The translations under genes were made by a program, and so were the position numbers. Below the pieces are notes generated by a model. It saw nothing but the letters and a program-made list of their open reading frames with translations, did no database searches and was not told where the DNA came from. This document shows positions 1 through 5,847 of a DNA stretch of 9,892 nt, piece after piece. The DNA comes from an uncultured Peptococcaceae bacterium (lineage in GTDB: Bacteria > Bacillota > Dehalobacteriia > UBA4068), in NCBI GenBank assembly GCA_947307285.1, contig CAMZIS010000028.1, positions 1 through 9,892 on the forward strand, written 5' to 3'. Position 1 is the first letter of the stretch, and every line of letters starts with the position of its first letter.

Positions 1-308
1 AGCGGCCGGAGGATATCGCGGAGCTGGCCGGCACCGCCTTTGAGCTTTTGAACGCCGCCGCCGGCTATCTCAGGCCAGGGGGCCTGCTGTGCTACGCCAC
101 CTGCACTGTCACCCACGAGGAAAACGAAGACAACATCCGCCGCTTTTTGGCGGAGCATCCGGATTTCTCCCTGCAGCCCATGAAGGAGCTGTCGGCCATG
201 ATGAGCCGGCCCGAGGACGCGGCGGCCTGTGAATCCGGCATGCTGCAGCTTTTGCCCCACGTCCACGGCACGGAGGGCTTTTTCCTGGCCCTGCTGCGGA
301 AAGGATAG
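1..308 (+). CDS. rsmB: 16S rRNA (cytosine-5-)-methyltransferase RsmB, C-terminal fragment
   Basis: Partial gene entering from the left edge; the first complete codon is at base 3, leaving 101 residues before the TAG stop at 306-308. RsmB uses S-adenosylmethionine to methylate C5 of a cytosine in 16S rRNA. The visible part is the end of the Rossmann-fold catalytic domain. It shows the strand/turn 'YLRPGGLLCYATCTV' followed by 'EENEDNIRRFL', the family's motif VI region, in which the Cys of the TC pair (codon 102-104) is the nucleophile that attacks the cytosine. The second conserved Cys (Pro-Cys motif), the N-terminal NusB-like domain and most of the SAM site lie outside the window. The fragment ends with 'GTEGFFLALLRK', the usual C-terminal strand of RCMT proteins. 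The stop lies 4 nt before the rlmN start, indicating co-transcription. RsmF/NOP2-type paralogues look similar here, but the gene order favours RsmB. Confidence 0.9.
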   Translation, partial: RPEDIAELAGTAFELLNAAAGYLRPGGLLCYATCTVTHEENEDNIRRFLAEHPDFSLQPMKELSAMMSRPEDAAACESGMLQLLPHVHGTEGFFLALLRKG

Positions 309-312
309 AGCA

Positions 313-1395
313 TTGAGCGAGCCTTTGGATATCCGTTCCTGCGACAGGCAGGAGCTGATCGCCTATATGAAAAGCCTGGGCCAGCCCGCCTTCCGGGCGC
401 GGCAGCTGTTCCGGCAGGCGCAAAAGCTTTCCGCGCCGGATTTCAGCTCCATGTCCGACCTGCCCCTCAGCCTGCGTCAGCGTCTGCAGGAGGAAGCGCG
501 GCTCACCACGCCCGCCGTGGTCACGGAACGCATCTCTGAATCCGGCGACACGGCGAAGTTATTGCTGGAATTCGCCGACGGCGAGCGGGTGGAGATGGCC
601 CTCATGCTCTACCGCCGGGAGCAGGCCCGGGACCGGGCCACCTGCTGCGTCAGCTGCCAGAGCGGCTGCGCCATGGGCTGCCGCTTCTGCGCCACCGGCA
701 TGTTCGACCGCTTCCGCAACCTGACGGCAGGGGAGATCGTCTCCCAGGTGCAGCTGGCGGACGCTCTGGCCCGCCGTCTGGGCTTCGACGGGGTGAGCAA
801 CCTGGTCTATATGGGCATGGGCGAGCCCCTGGCCAACTTTGAAAACGTCCGTAAATCCATCCTCCTGCTCAACGACGAAGACGGACTGAACGTCGGCGCG
901 CGGCGGATCACGGTCTCTACCTGCGGTCTGGTGCCCAGGATCTACGAAATGGCGGACTGGGGTCTCCAGGTGGGCCTGGCCGTTTCCCTGCACGCCGCGG
1001 ACAATGAAAAACGGCGCGCTCTCATGCCCGGCGCTTCCCGCTGGACGGCAGAGGAACTGATCGAGGCCTGCGACCATTACCGGGCCCGCACCGGCCGTCG
1101 GGTGACCTGCGAATACGCCCTGATAAAAGGGGTCAACGACAGCCGCGAAGACGCGAATAAACTGGCCGCGCTGTTGACAGGAAAGGGTATTCTTGTTAAT
1201 ATTATCCTGGCAAACGCTTTGCCGGAGCGTGGCATTGAGGCGTCGGGGGAAGAGACCTGCGCCGCTTTTTGCCGCGTGCTGGAAAAAGCCGGCGTAGAGG
1301 TGCAGATACGCGAAAGCCGGGGCCGGGATATCGAGGCGGCCTGCGGCCAGCTGCGCAAACGTCAGGAAGAACAGGCCGGACCCAAAGCAGACTGA
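313..1395 (+). CDS. rlmN: Dual-specificity 23S rRNA/tRNA adenine-C2 methyltransferase RlmN
   Basis: A 360-residue radical-SAM enzyme, normal length for RlmN, which makes 2-methyladenosine at A2503 of 23S rRNA and A37 of some tRNAs. An N-terminal helical domain (about 1-95, including 'QPAFRARQLFRQ') precedes the radical-SAM barrel. The 4Fe-4S ligands are C119, C123 and C126 (CxxxCxxC). The two catalytic cysteines align as C112 and C344, the latter in 'DIEAACGQLR'. 'YMGMGEPLANFENV' (166-179) and 'SLHAAD' (225-230) are family signatures. I chose the TTG at 313 because AAAGGA (300-305) sits 7 nt upstream, it follows the rsmB stop by 4 nt, and it includes the whole helical domain. The reading frame is open further upstream to an ATG at 229, but that would overlap rsmB; an ATG at 367 would cut the domain. 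An unusual detail is C115, where most relatives have Ser in 'VSSQ'. Cfr, the paralogue that methylates C8, is unlikely given this operon position. Confidence 0.95.
   Translation: MSEPLDIRSCDRQELIAYMKSLGQPAFRARQLFRQAQKLSAPDFSSMSDLPLSLRQRLQEEARLTTPAVVTERISESGDTAKLLLEFADGERVEMALMLYRREQARDRATCCVSCQSGCAMGCRFCATGMFDRFRNLTAGEIVSQVQLADALARRLGFDGVSNLVYMGMGEPLANFENVRKSILLLNDEDGLNVGARRITVSTCGLVPRIYEMADWGLQVGLAVSLHAADNEKRRALMPGASRWTAEELIEACDHYRARTGRRVTCEYALIKGVNDSREDANKLAALLTGKGILVNIILANALPERGIEASGEETCAAFCRVLEKAGVEVQIRESRGRDIEAACGQLRKRQEEQAGPKAD
1174..1202 (+). promoter_or_regulatory. Candidate internal sigma-A promoter inside rlmN
   Basis: A perfect -35 hexamer TTGACA (1174-1179), a 17-nt spacer, and an extended -10 element TG-T-TAATAT (TG at 1194-1195, hexamer 1197-1202). 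It lies in a locally AT-rich patch of an otherwise GC-rich gene. Transcription would begin near 1209, giving a leader of about 250 nt before the PP2C phosphatase gene. This would allow the phosphatase-kinase-rsgA-rpe half of the operon to be expressed apart from rsmB and rlmN. The sequence match is seen directly; promoter activity is inferred. Confidence 0.45.
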
Positions 1396-1399
1396 AAAA

Positions 1400-1409
1400 G
1401 CAAAGCGCG
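1400..1409 (+). repeat. Copy of short intergenic motif GCAAAGCGC(G)
   Basis: The 10-mer GCAAAGCGCG lies just after the rlmN stop. The same core occurs at 5813-5821 (+), in complement at 5824-5832, and in complement (9 bases, CGCGCTTTG) at 9166-9174, all in non-coding gaps. Function unknown; it could be chance or a small dispersed element. Confidence 0.3.
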
Positions 1410-1422
1410 CCCCGGTGGCGCG
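1406..1422 (+). other. Stem-loop between rlmN and the phosphatase gene
   Basis: CGCGCC (1406-1411) pairs perfectly with GGCGCG (1417-1422) around a 5-nt loop CCGGT. It sits 10 nt after the rlmN stop. No U-tract follows, so it is not a standard intrinsic terminator. It may mark an RNA processing point, pause site or 3'-end stabiliser within the operon. Confidence 0.4.
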
Positions 1423-1458
1423 ACCCATATCACAAGACGGACATACTGCGGATACTTT

Positions 1459-2166
1459 ATGAAGGCTGTTTATATATCGCATGCCGGTGCGGTCAGAGAG
1501 AATAACGAGGACGCCATTTTCTGCGACGGCGACGCCGGTCTGTTCGTAGTGGCAGACGGCATCGGCGGCAAGGAGGCCGGCGAGATCGCCTCCGCCACCG
1601 CTGTGCGCATCGTGGCGGAAAAGTCCTGGCAGTGCCCGGACGATCCCCCCGGGGAGATGCTGCGCTCCGCCTTCTACGAGGCCAACAATTTCCTTTACAA
1701 AAAGGGCGTTCGGCCGGAGCTGAACGGCATGGGCACCACCCTTACCGCCGCCGTGTGCCGGGGCGACAGGATCACCGTGGTCCACGTGGGCGACACCCGG
1801 GCCTATCTGATCAGCAAAAACGGCATCACCCAGCTGACGGAAGACCATTCCCTGGTGGCCCAGATGTGCCGCGACGGACAGCTCACGGCAGAGGAGGCCA
1901 AGAACCACCCCCACCGCAACATCCTGCTGCGGGCCGTGGGCCAGGAAGCTCTGGTTGAGGTGGATGAGCTGGAGACCGAATGGCACAGCGGCGACTATCT
2001 GCTGCTGTGCAGCGACGGACTGTATAATCTGGTCGAAGATGAAGAAATGCGGGAAACCGTCCTGCGCGCCGCGCAGCTGGAGACCGCGGCGGCCTATCTG
2101 GCCGAAGCCGCCTATGACAGGGGCGGGTACGACAATATCTCTCTTGTTATCGCCGCCCACGATTAA
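1459..2166 (+). CDS. prpC: PP2C-family Ser/Thr protein phosphatase (Stp/PrpC type)
   Basis: A 235-residue single-domain PPM/PP2C phosphatase that removes phosphate from Ser/Thr residues using two Mn/Mg ions. It is the usual cytoplasmic antagonist of the adjacent PASTA kinase. The motifs appear in order: 'VRENNEDAI' (12-20, metal ligand D18), 'VADGIGGKEAGEIAS' (31-45, metal ligand D33), 'GMGTTLTAAV' (90-99), 'VHVGDTRAYL' (108-117), 'LTEDHSLV' (126-133), 'LCSDGLYNLV' (183-192, D186) and 'GGYDNISLVI' (222-231, D225). All expected acidic ligands are present, so it should be active. Length is slightly under the roughly 245-255 residues common in Bacillota. The start at ATG 1459 puts the R-x-x-N motif at the normal distance from the N terminus, but the upstream sequence (GCGGA about 8 nt away) is only a weak ribosome binding site. 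A 63-bp gap containing a hairpin separates it from rlmN. It may also be served by the promoter inside rlmN. Confidence 0.93.
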   Translation: MKAVYISHAGAVRENNEDAIFCDGDAGLFVVADGIGGKEAGEIASATAVRIVAEKSWQCPDDPPGEMLRSAFYEANNFLYKKGVRPELNGMGTTLTAAVCRGDRITVVHVGDTRAYLISKNGITQLTEDHSLVAQMCRDGQLTAEEAKNHPHRNILLRAVGQEALVEVDELETEWHSGDYLLLCSDGLYNLVEDEEMRETVLRAAQLETAAAYLAEAAYDRGGYDNISLVIAAHD

Positions 2167-2177
2167 GGGCCATTTCT

Positions 2178-2191
2178 GCCGGACGACCGGC
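2178..2191 (+). other. Small stem-loop upstream of prkC ribosome binding site
   Basis: GCCGG (2178-2182) pairs with CCGGC (2187-2191) around the tetraloop ACGA. It ends 3 nt before the AGAGGA Shine-Dalgarno sequence (2195-2200) of the kinase gene. It could tune kinase translation relative to the phosphatase, but five base pairs in GC-rich DNA can arise by chance. Confidence 0.3.
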
Positions 2192-2208
2192 TTCAGAGGA
2201 GCAACACA

Positions 2209-4125
2209 ATGATCGGCAAGGTGTTCAATAATCGCTATCAGATCCAGGAAAAGCTGGGCGCCGGCGGTACGGCTATCGTCTACCGGGGCCAGGACCTGCT
2301 GCTGAATCGGGCGGTCACCATCAAGATCCTGCGGGAAGAATTCGCCAACAACGGCGAGCTGGTGCGGCGTTTCCGCCACGAGGCTCAGGCCGTGGCCAGC
2401 CTGTCCCATTCCAATATCGTCTCCGTCTACGACGTGGGCTATGAAGACAACATGCACTACATCGTCATGGAGTTCGTGGAAGGGGAGAGCCTGAAGGAAT
2501 ACATCAAGCGCAAAGGTCCGCTGCGTCTGTCCGAGGCCTGCAACATCATCACCCAGATTTTGGCCGGCGTGCAGCACGCCCACGAGCACGGCATCATCCA
2601 CCGGGACATCAAGCCCCACAACATCCTGCTGGGCGTGGACGGCCGGGCCAAGGTCACGGACTTCGGCATCGCCGTGGGCATGTCCGACGTGACCATGACC
2701 TACAATTCCACCACCCGCATCATGGGCTCCGTGCACTATATCTCTCCGGAGCAGGTCCAGGGTCAGGCCGCCACCGACAAATCCGACATCTATTCCTGCG
2801 GCGTGGTCTTCTACGAGATGCTCACCGGCCGCGTGCCCTATCAGGGCGAGACCCCCATCTCCATCGCCATGCAGCACGTCCAGGGCGAGCTGGCCCTGCC
2901 CAATCAGGTCAATCCCCAGGTGCCGGCCAGCATCTCCTACGTGGTCACCCGGGCCATGCGCCGCAATCCGGAAACGCGTTACGATTCTGCGGCGGAAATG
3001 GCCGACGCGGTGCGGGCCGCTTATCAAAGCGTGCAGGAAAGCGAAGGCGACCAGGTCACCGACGCCACCATCTCCATGCGCAACCCGCTGAAACGCAAGA
3101 AGGACGGCAAATCCGTCATCATCGAAAGAGCCAAGGACGAGGAGGACGACGGCGAAACGAGCCGCCGCTTCACCCCGGGCCGCATCGCCCTGCTGGCTTT
3201 GGCCGTGGCCCTGGTGGGCGCCATCATCTGGATGGCCACCCAGCTCACCGGCATGCTCATCCACGACGACCCCGCCACCGTGCCTCTGGTCACGGGCCAG
3301 TCCCAGGCCGAAGCGGAGGCGGCCCTGACTGCCGCCGGTCTGGTGGCCAAGATAGAATACGAGGCCTCAGACACGGTGGACGAGGGCATAGTCATCTCCC
3401 AGAGCGTGTCCGACGGCCAAAAGGTCAGCAAGGGCCGGGAGATCGAGCTCACGGTCAGCAGCGGCGCCGCCAAGGTGGAGGTGCCTCCCCTGGTGGGCTC
3501 CAGCCAGCGCATCGCCCAGCTCACCCTGACCAATCTGGGTCTGAACGTGGAGATCGACAGCGAATACAACTCCGAAGTGGATAAGGACCAGGTCATCATG
3601 CAGAGCCCGGAGGGCGGCACCCAGGTGGAGCCCGGCTCCACGGTGAAGCTCCTCATCTCCCTGGGCGAAGAGCCGGTCCGCTTCAACATGATAAACATGG
3701 TGGGCCTGACCCAGGCCGAGGCCCAGAAGTACATCAGCGACAATAAGCTGAACCTGGCCAGCATCAACCGGGAACGCAGCGACGAGGTGGAGGCCGGCAT
3801 CGTCATCGGCCAGACCCCGGGCGAAGGCGTCAGCGTGGCCTCCGGCGACGAGGTGACGCTCACGGTCAGCGAAGGCCCAGGCCCCACCCTGCGCAGCTAT
3901 GTGGTCAATTACCGTCTGCCCGAAGACGTGGATGAGAACGGGGAAGCGGTGGAACTGCTGCATACCGTGACCATCACAGTCGACGATATCAAGGGCAGCC
4001 GCGAGGTGTTCAGCCAGCAGCTCAGCGGCGGCAGCAGCGTTGCCTACACCGCGGATTACTACAACAGAGGCGTCATCACCCTCTACGTGGACGGGGTGGA
4101 GGCCTTCTCGGCGGAGGTGCCATGA
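2209..4125 (+). CDS. prkC: PASTA-domain membrane Ser/Thr protein kinase PrkC
   Basis: A 638-residue Hanks-type kinase, close in length to B. subtilis PrkC. The cytoplasmic kinase domain (about 10-270) has a Gly-rich loop 'LGAGGTAIVY' (16-25), ATP-binding K39 in 'VTIK', catalytic 'HRDIKPHN' (131-138, D133), 'DFG' (151-153), and a Thr/Ser-rich activation loop (T162, T164, S167, T168, T169) ending in 'GSVHYISPEQ'. A charged juxtamembrane segment (about 290-320) leads to one transmembrane helix (about 325-347), so the C terminus is outside the membrane. Three PASTA repeats follow (about 355-418, 422-487, 491-555); this repeat class binds muropeptides and lipid II. A further beta-rich tail (560-638) follows, resembling the Ig-like C-terminal domain of some Bacillota PrkC proteins. 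The ATG at 2209 has AGAGGA 8 nt upstream. The stop overlaps rsgA by 4 nt (ATGA). The neighbouring phosphatase is its expected antagonist, and the RsgA homologue CpgA is a known PrkC substrate in B. subtilis. Confidence 0.96.
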   Translation: MIGKVFNNRYQIQEKLGAGGTAIVYRGQDLLLNRAVTIKILREEFANNGELVRRFRHEAQAVASLSHSNIVSVYDVGYEDNMHYIVMEFVEGESLKEYIKRKGPLRLSEACNIITQILAGVQHAHEHGIIHRDIKPHNILLGVDGRAKVTDFGIAVGMSDVTMTYNSTTRIMGSVHYISPEQVQGQAATDKSDIYSCGVVFYEMLTGRVPYQGETPISIAMQHVQGELALPNQVNPQVPASISYVVTRAMRRNPETRYDSAAEMADAVRAAYQSVQESEGDQVTDATISMRNPLKRKKDGKSVIIERAKDEEDDGETSRRFTPGRIALLALAVALVGAIIWMATQLTGMLIHDDPATVPLVTGQSQAEAEAALTAAGLVAKIEYEASDTVDEGIVISQSVSDGQKVSKGREIELTVSSGAAKVEVPPLVGSSQRIAQLTLTNLGLNVEIDSEYNSEVDKDQVIMQSPEGGTQVEPGSTVKLLISLGEEPVRFNMINMVGLTQAEAQKYISDNKLNLASINRERSDEVEAGIVIGQTPGEGVSVASGDEVTLTVSEGPGPTLRSYVVNYRLPEDVDENGEAVELLHTVTITVDDIKGSREVFSQQLSGGSSVAYTADYYNRGVITLYVDGVEAFSAEVP

Positions 4126-5033
4126 GCAACGCCTCCTGGCTCAAAGGCCGGGTCGTATCCGGCTTTGGCGGCTTTTATCAGGTGCTCACCGAAAGCGGCC
4201 GGACCGTCACCTGCAAGGGCCGGGGACGGCTGAAAAAGGAGTTTCAGTCCATCCTCACCGGCGACCTGGTGGAGATCAGCCGGCAGGAAGACGGCACGGG
4301 CATGATCGAATCCATCCGGCCCCGCCGCAGCGTGCTGCCGCGGCCCCATATCGCCAACGTGGACCTGGCCCTGATCGTGCTGGCCTGGAAGCTGCCCGAC
4401 TATGACCTGCTGCTGCTGGACAATCTGCTGCTGGCCTATAGGCTCGCCGGAGTGGAGACCGCCCTGTGCTTCAACAAATGCGACCTGATGACGGCAGAGG
4501 AAGAGCCGCAGTTTGCTGAGATCGAGCGCGCCTACGCGGCCGCCGGCTGCCCGGCGCTGGCGGTTTCCGCCAACGACGGCCGGGGCCTTGCGGAACTGCG
4601 CTCTTTGCTGAAGGGCCGCCTATCCGTTTTGGCCGGACCCTCGGGCGTGGGCAAATCCAGCCTGCTCAACCGCCTTATCCCCGGCGAGCAGGCCGAGACC
4701 GGCGAGGTCAGCGACCGCCTGCGGCGGGGCCGTCATACCACCCGCTATACCCGGCTGCTGCAGCTTCCCGACTGCGGAGGCATGCTGGCCGATTCCCCCG
4801 GCTTTTTCGTGCTGGAAACGCCGCGTCAGGTCACGAAGGACCTGCTGCCGACTATGTATCCCGAATATGTGAAACTGGCGGAGGGCTGCCGCTTCGACGG
4901 CTGCCGCCATCATAAAGAACCGGAGTGCGCAGTACGCGCCGCGGTGGAGGAGGGCCGCCTGGATCAGGGCCGCTACCGCCGCTATCTGCGCATATTGAGC
5001 GAGATCACCGAAAGAGAGGAACAGTATAAATGA
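4122..5033 (+). CDS. rsgA: Ribosome small subunit-dependent GTPase RsgA (CpgA/YjeQ)
   Basis: A 303-residue circularly permuted GTPase that acts late in 30S subunit maturation. An N-terminal OB-fold (about 5-70) precedes GTPase motifs in the permuted order that defines the family: G4 'NKCD' (118-121), G5 'SA' (149-150), P-loop 'GPSGVGKS' (172-179), G2-region 'HTTRYT' (205-210) and G3 'DSPG' (224-227). The C-terminal zinc site matches the family pattern C-x4-C-x-H-x5-C exactly: C256, C261, H263, C269. A basic/acidic helix ends the protein. The start ATG overlaps the prkC stop as ATGA, and its own stop overlaps the rpe start the same way, implying translational coupling. Length and all catalytic features are normal. 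The B. subtilis homologue is phosphorylated by PrkC, so the neighbouring kinase may regulate this protein; that is inference here. Confidence 0.96.
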   Translation: MSNASWLKGRVVSGFGGFYQVLTESGRTVTCKGRGRLKKEFQSILTGDLVEISRQEDGTGMIESIRPRRSVLPRPHIANVDLALIVLAWKLPDYDLLLLDNLLLAYRLAGVETALCFNKCDLMTAEEEPQFAEIERAYAAAGCPALAVSANDGRGLAELRSLLKGRLSVLAGPSGVGKSSLLNRLIPGEQAETGEVSDRLRRGRHTTRYTRLLQLPDCGGMLADSPGFFVLETPRQVTKDLLPTMYPEYVKLAEGCRFDGCRHHKEPECAVRAAVEEGRLDQGRYRRYLRILSEITEREEQYK

Positions 5034-5686
5034 AACAGGTGGCGCCGTCGTTTTTGTCCGCCGATATCTGGCGGGCCGCCGAGCAGGTGCAGGCTTTGGA
5101 AGATGCAGGCTGCCGTTACCTGCATCTGGATATCATGGACGGCCATTTCGTGCCCAACATCAGCTTCGGCCCGGGCTGGGTGAAATGGCTGCGTCCCCAC
5201 AGCTCTATGGTGTTCGATGCCCATCTCATGGTGGAGGAGCCGGATTTCCTGCTGGAAAGCTTCGCTAAGGCCGGCGCCGACTATCTTACCGTGCATGTGG
5301 AGGCTGTGCGACATCTGGACCGTACCATCGCCCACATCCGCGATCTGGGCATGAAGCCCGGCGTGGCCCTGAACCCCACCACCTCTCTTACTACTTTGGA
5401 CGAGGTCCTGCCCCTGGTGGACCTGGCCCTGATCATGAGCGTCAATCCCGGCTTCGGCGGGCAAAAGTTCATCCCTTACGCCCTGCAAAAAGTGGAGCGG
5501 CTGGCCGATATCCGGCGCAGCTGCGGTCTGGATTTCCTCATAGAAGTGGACGGTGGGGTCACCGCCGACAACGCGGCCTCCGTGGCTGCCGCCGGAGCGG
5601 ACTTGCTGGTGGCCGGCAGCGCGGTCTTCGGCAAGCCCGACGTGGCCGCCGCCTATGCCGCCGTGCAGCAGGCAGCCAACAGCTAA
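5030..5686 (+). CDS. rpe: Ribulose-phosphate 3-epimerase
   Basis: A 218-residue TIM-barrel enzyme that interconverts D-ribulose 5-phosphate and D-xylulose 5-phosphate in the pentose phosphate pathway. Conserved blocks are all present: 'APSFLSAD' (5-12), 'LHLDIMDGHFVPNISFGP' (31-48), 'DAHLMVEEP' (63-71), 'GVALNPTT' (111-118), 'MSVNPGFGGQKFI' (136-148), 'EVDGGVTADN' (172-181) and 'GADLLVAGSAVFG' (189-201). The expected metal ligands are H32, D34, H65 and D173, with D34 and D173 as the acid/base pair; S7 and the 'NPGFGGQ' and 'GGV' loops bind substrate phosphate. The ATG at 5030 overlaps the rsgA stop by 4 nt. In B. subtilis thiN follows rpe; here an intrinsic terminator ends the operon instead. 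Confidence 0.96.
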   Translation: MKQVAPSFLSADIWRAAEQVQALEDAGCRYLHLDIMDGHFVPNISFGPGWVKWLRPHSSMVFDAHLMVEEPDFLLESFAKAGADYLTVHVEAVRHLDRTIAHIRDLGMKPGVALNPTTSLTTLDEVLPLVDLALIMSVNPGFGGQKFIPYALQKVERLADIRRSCGLDFLIEVDGGVTADNAASVAAAGADLLVAGSAVFGKPDVAAAYAAVQQAANS

Positions 5687-5700
5687 GAGCAGACAAGCCG

Positions 5701-5728
5701 ACGGCGTGAGGCTCCCACGCCGTTTTTC
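5701..5728 (+). terminator. Intrinsic terminator after rpe
   Basis: ACGGCGTG (5701-5708) pairs perfectly with CACGCCGT (5716-5723) around a 7-nt loop, and the right arm runs into TTTTT (5723-5727). It starts 14 nt after the rpe stop. This is a standard Rho-independent terminator and marks the end of the rsmB-to-rpe transcription unit. Confidence 0.9.
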
Positions 5729-5730
5729 TG

Positions 5731-5760
5731 CGGCCCTGCATGGCAAAGCCAGCAAGGCCG
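5731..5760 (+). other. Imperfect hairpin between rpe terminator and helicase promoter
   Basis: The arms pair as CGGCC (5731-5735) with GGCCG (5756-5760), TGC (5737-5739) with GCA (5752-5754), and TGGC (5741-5744) with GCCA (5748-5751), closing an AAA loop. That is 12 bp with one mismatch (C5736/A5755) and one bulge (A5740). It lies after the terminator U-tract and 5 nt before the -35 box of the next promoter, so it is unlikely to be part of either leader transcript. It could be a protein-binding palindrome, a backup terminator or a degenerate repeat. Confidence 0.4.
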
Positions 5761-5765
5761 GCAAA

Positions 5766-5794
5766 TTGATGTTTTCACCCCACCGTGGTAAACT
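5766..5794 (+). promoter_or_regulatory. Candidate sigma-A promoter for the helicase gene
   Basis: A -35-like TTGATG (5766-5771), a 17-nt spacer and an extended -10 TG-G-TAAACT (TG at 5786-5787, hexamer 5789-5794). It is placed sensibly: downstream of the rpe terminator and about 54 nt upstream of the helicase start. Transcription would start near 5801, giving a leader of about 47 nt that contains the perfect hairpin at 5812-5833. Each hexamer matches consensus at 4 of 6 positions; the extended element and ideal spacing strengthen the call. Confidence 0.6.
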
Positions 5795-5811
5795 AAGAGC
5801 AATATCACAAA

Positions 5812-5833
5812 GGCAAAGCGCCTGCGCTTTGCC
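5812..5833 (+). promoter_or_regulatory. Perfect stem-loop in the helicase mRNA leader
   Basis: GGCAAAGCG (5812-5820) pairs with CGCTTTGCC (5825-5833), a perfect 9-bp stem closing the 4-nt loop CCTG. It begins about 11 nt from the predicted transcript start and ends 2 nt before the GGAG Shine-Dalgarno sequence (5836-5839). No U-tract follows, so it is not an intrinsic terminator. The position suggests a 5'-end stabiliser or translation control element. Since the encoded protein looks like an RNA helicase, autoregulation is possible but unproven. Confidence 0.5.
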
Positions 5834-5847
5834 CCGGAGCAGGATGC

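Noticed and set aside
229..312. Upstream extension of rlmN to the ATG at 229
   Set aside because: It would overlap the conserved rsmB C terminus out of frame. The added residues do not resemble RlmN, and the TTG at 313 has a ribosome binding site.
313..1395. Cfr-type antibiotic resistance methyltransferase instead of RlmN
   Set aside because: The fixed housekeeping operon position between rsmB and the phosphatase gene, the family length and the C-terminal 'DIEAACGQLR' all fit RlmN.
1406..1422. The hairpin after rlmN as an intrinsic terminator
   Set aside because: No run of T follows the stem, and the phosphatase gene begins 36 nt later in a conserved operon.
559..3264. A 901-codon open frame on the minus strand across rlmN, the phosphatase gene and prkC
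   Set aside because: It lies opposite three well-conserved genes. Its translation is His/Gly/Ala/Val-rich with no recognisable domain, as expected from the complement of GC-rich codons.
4982..5764. A 260-codon minus-strand open frame over rpe
   Set aside because: It is antisense to a complete, conserved epimerase and crosses the rpe terminator; no recognisable protein family.
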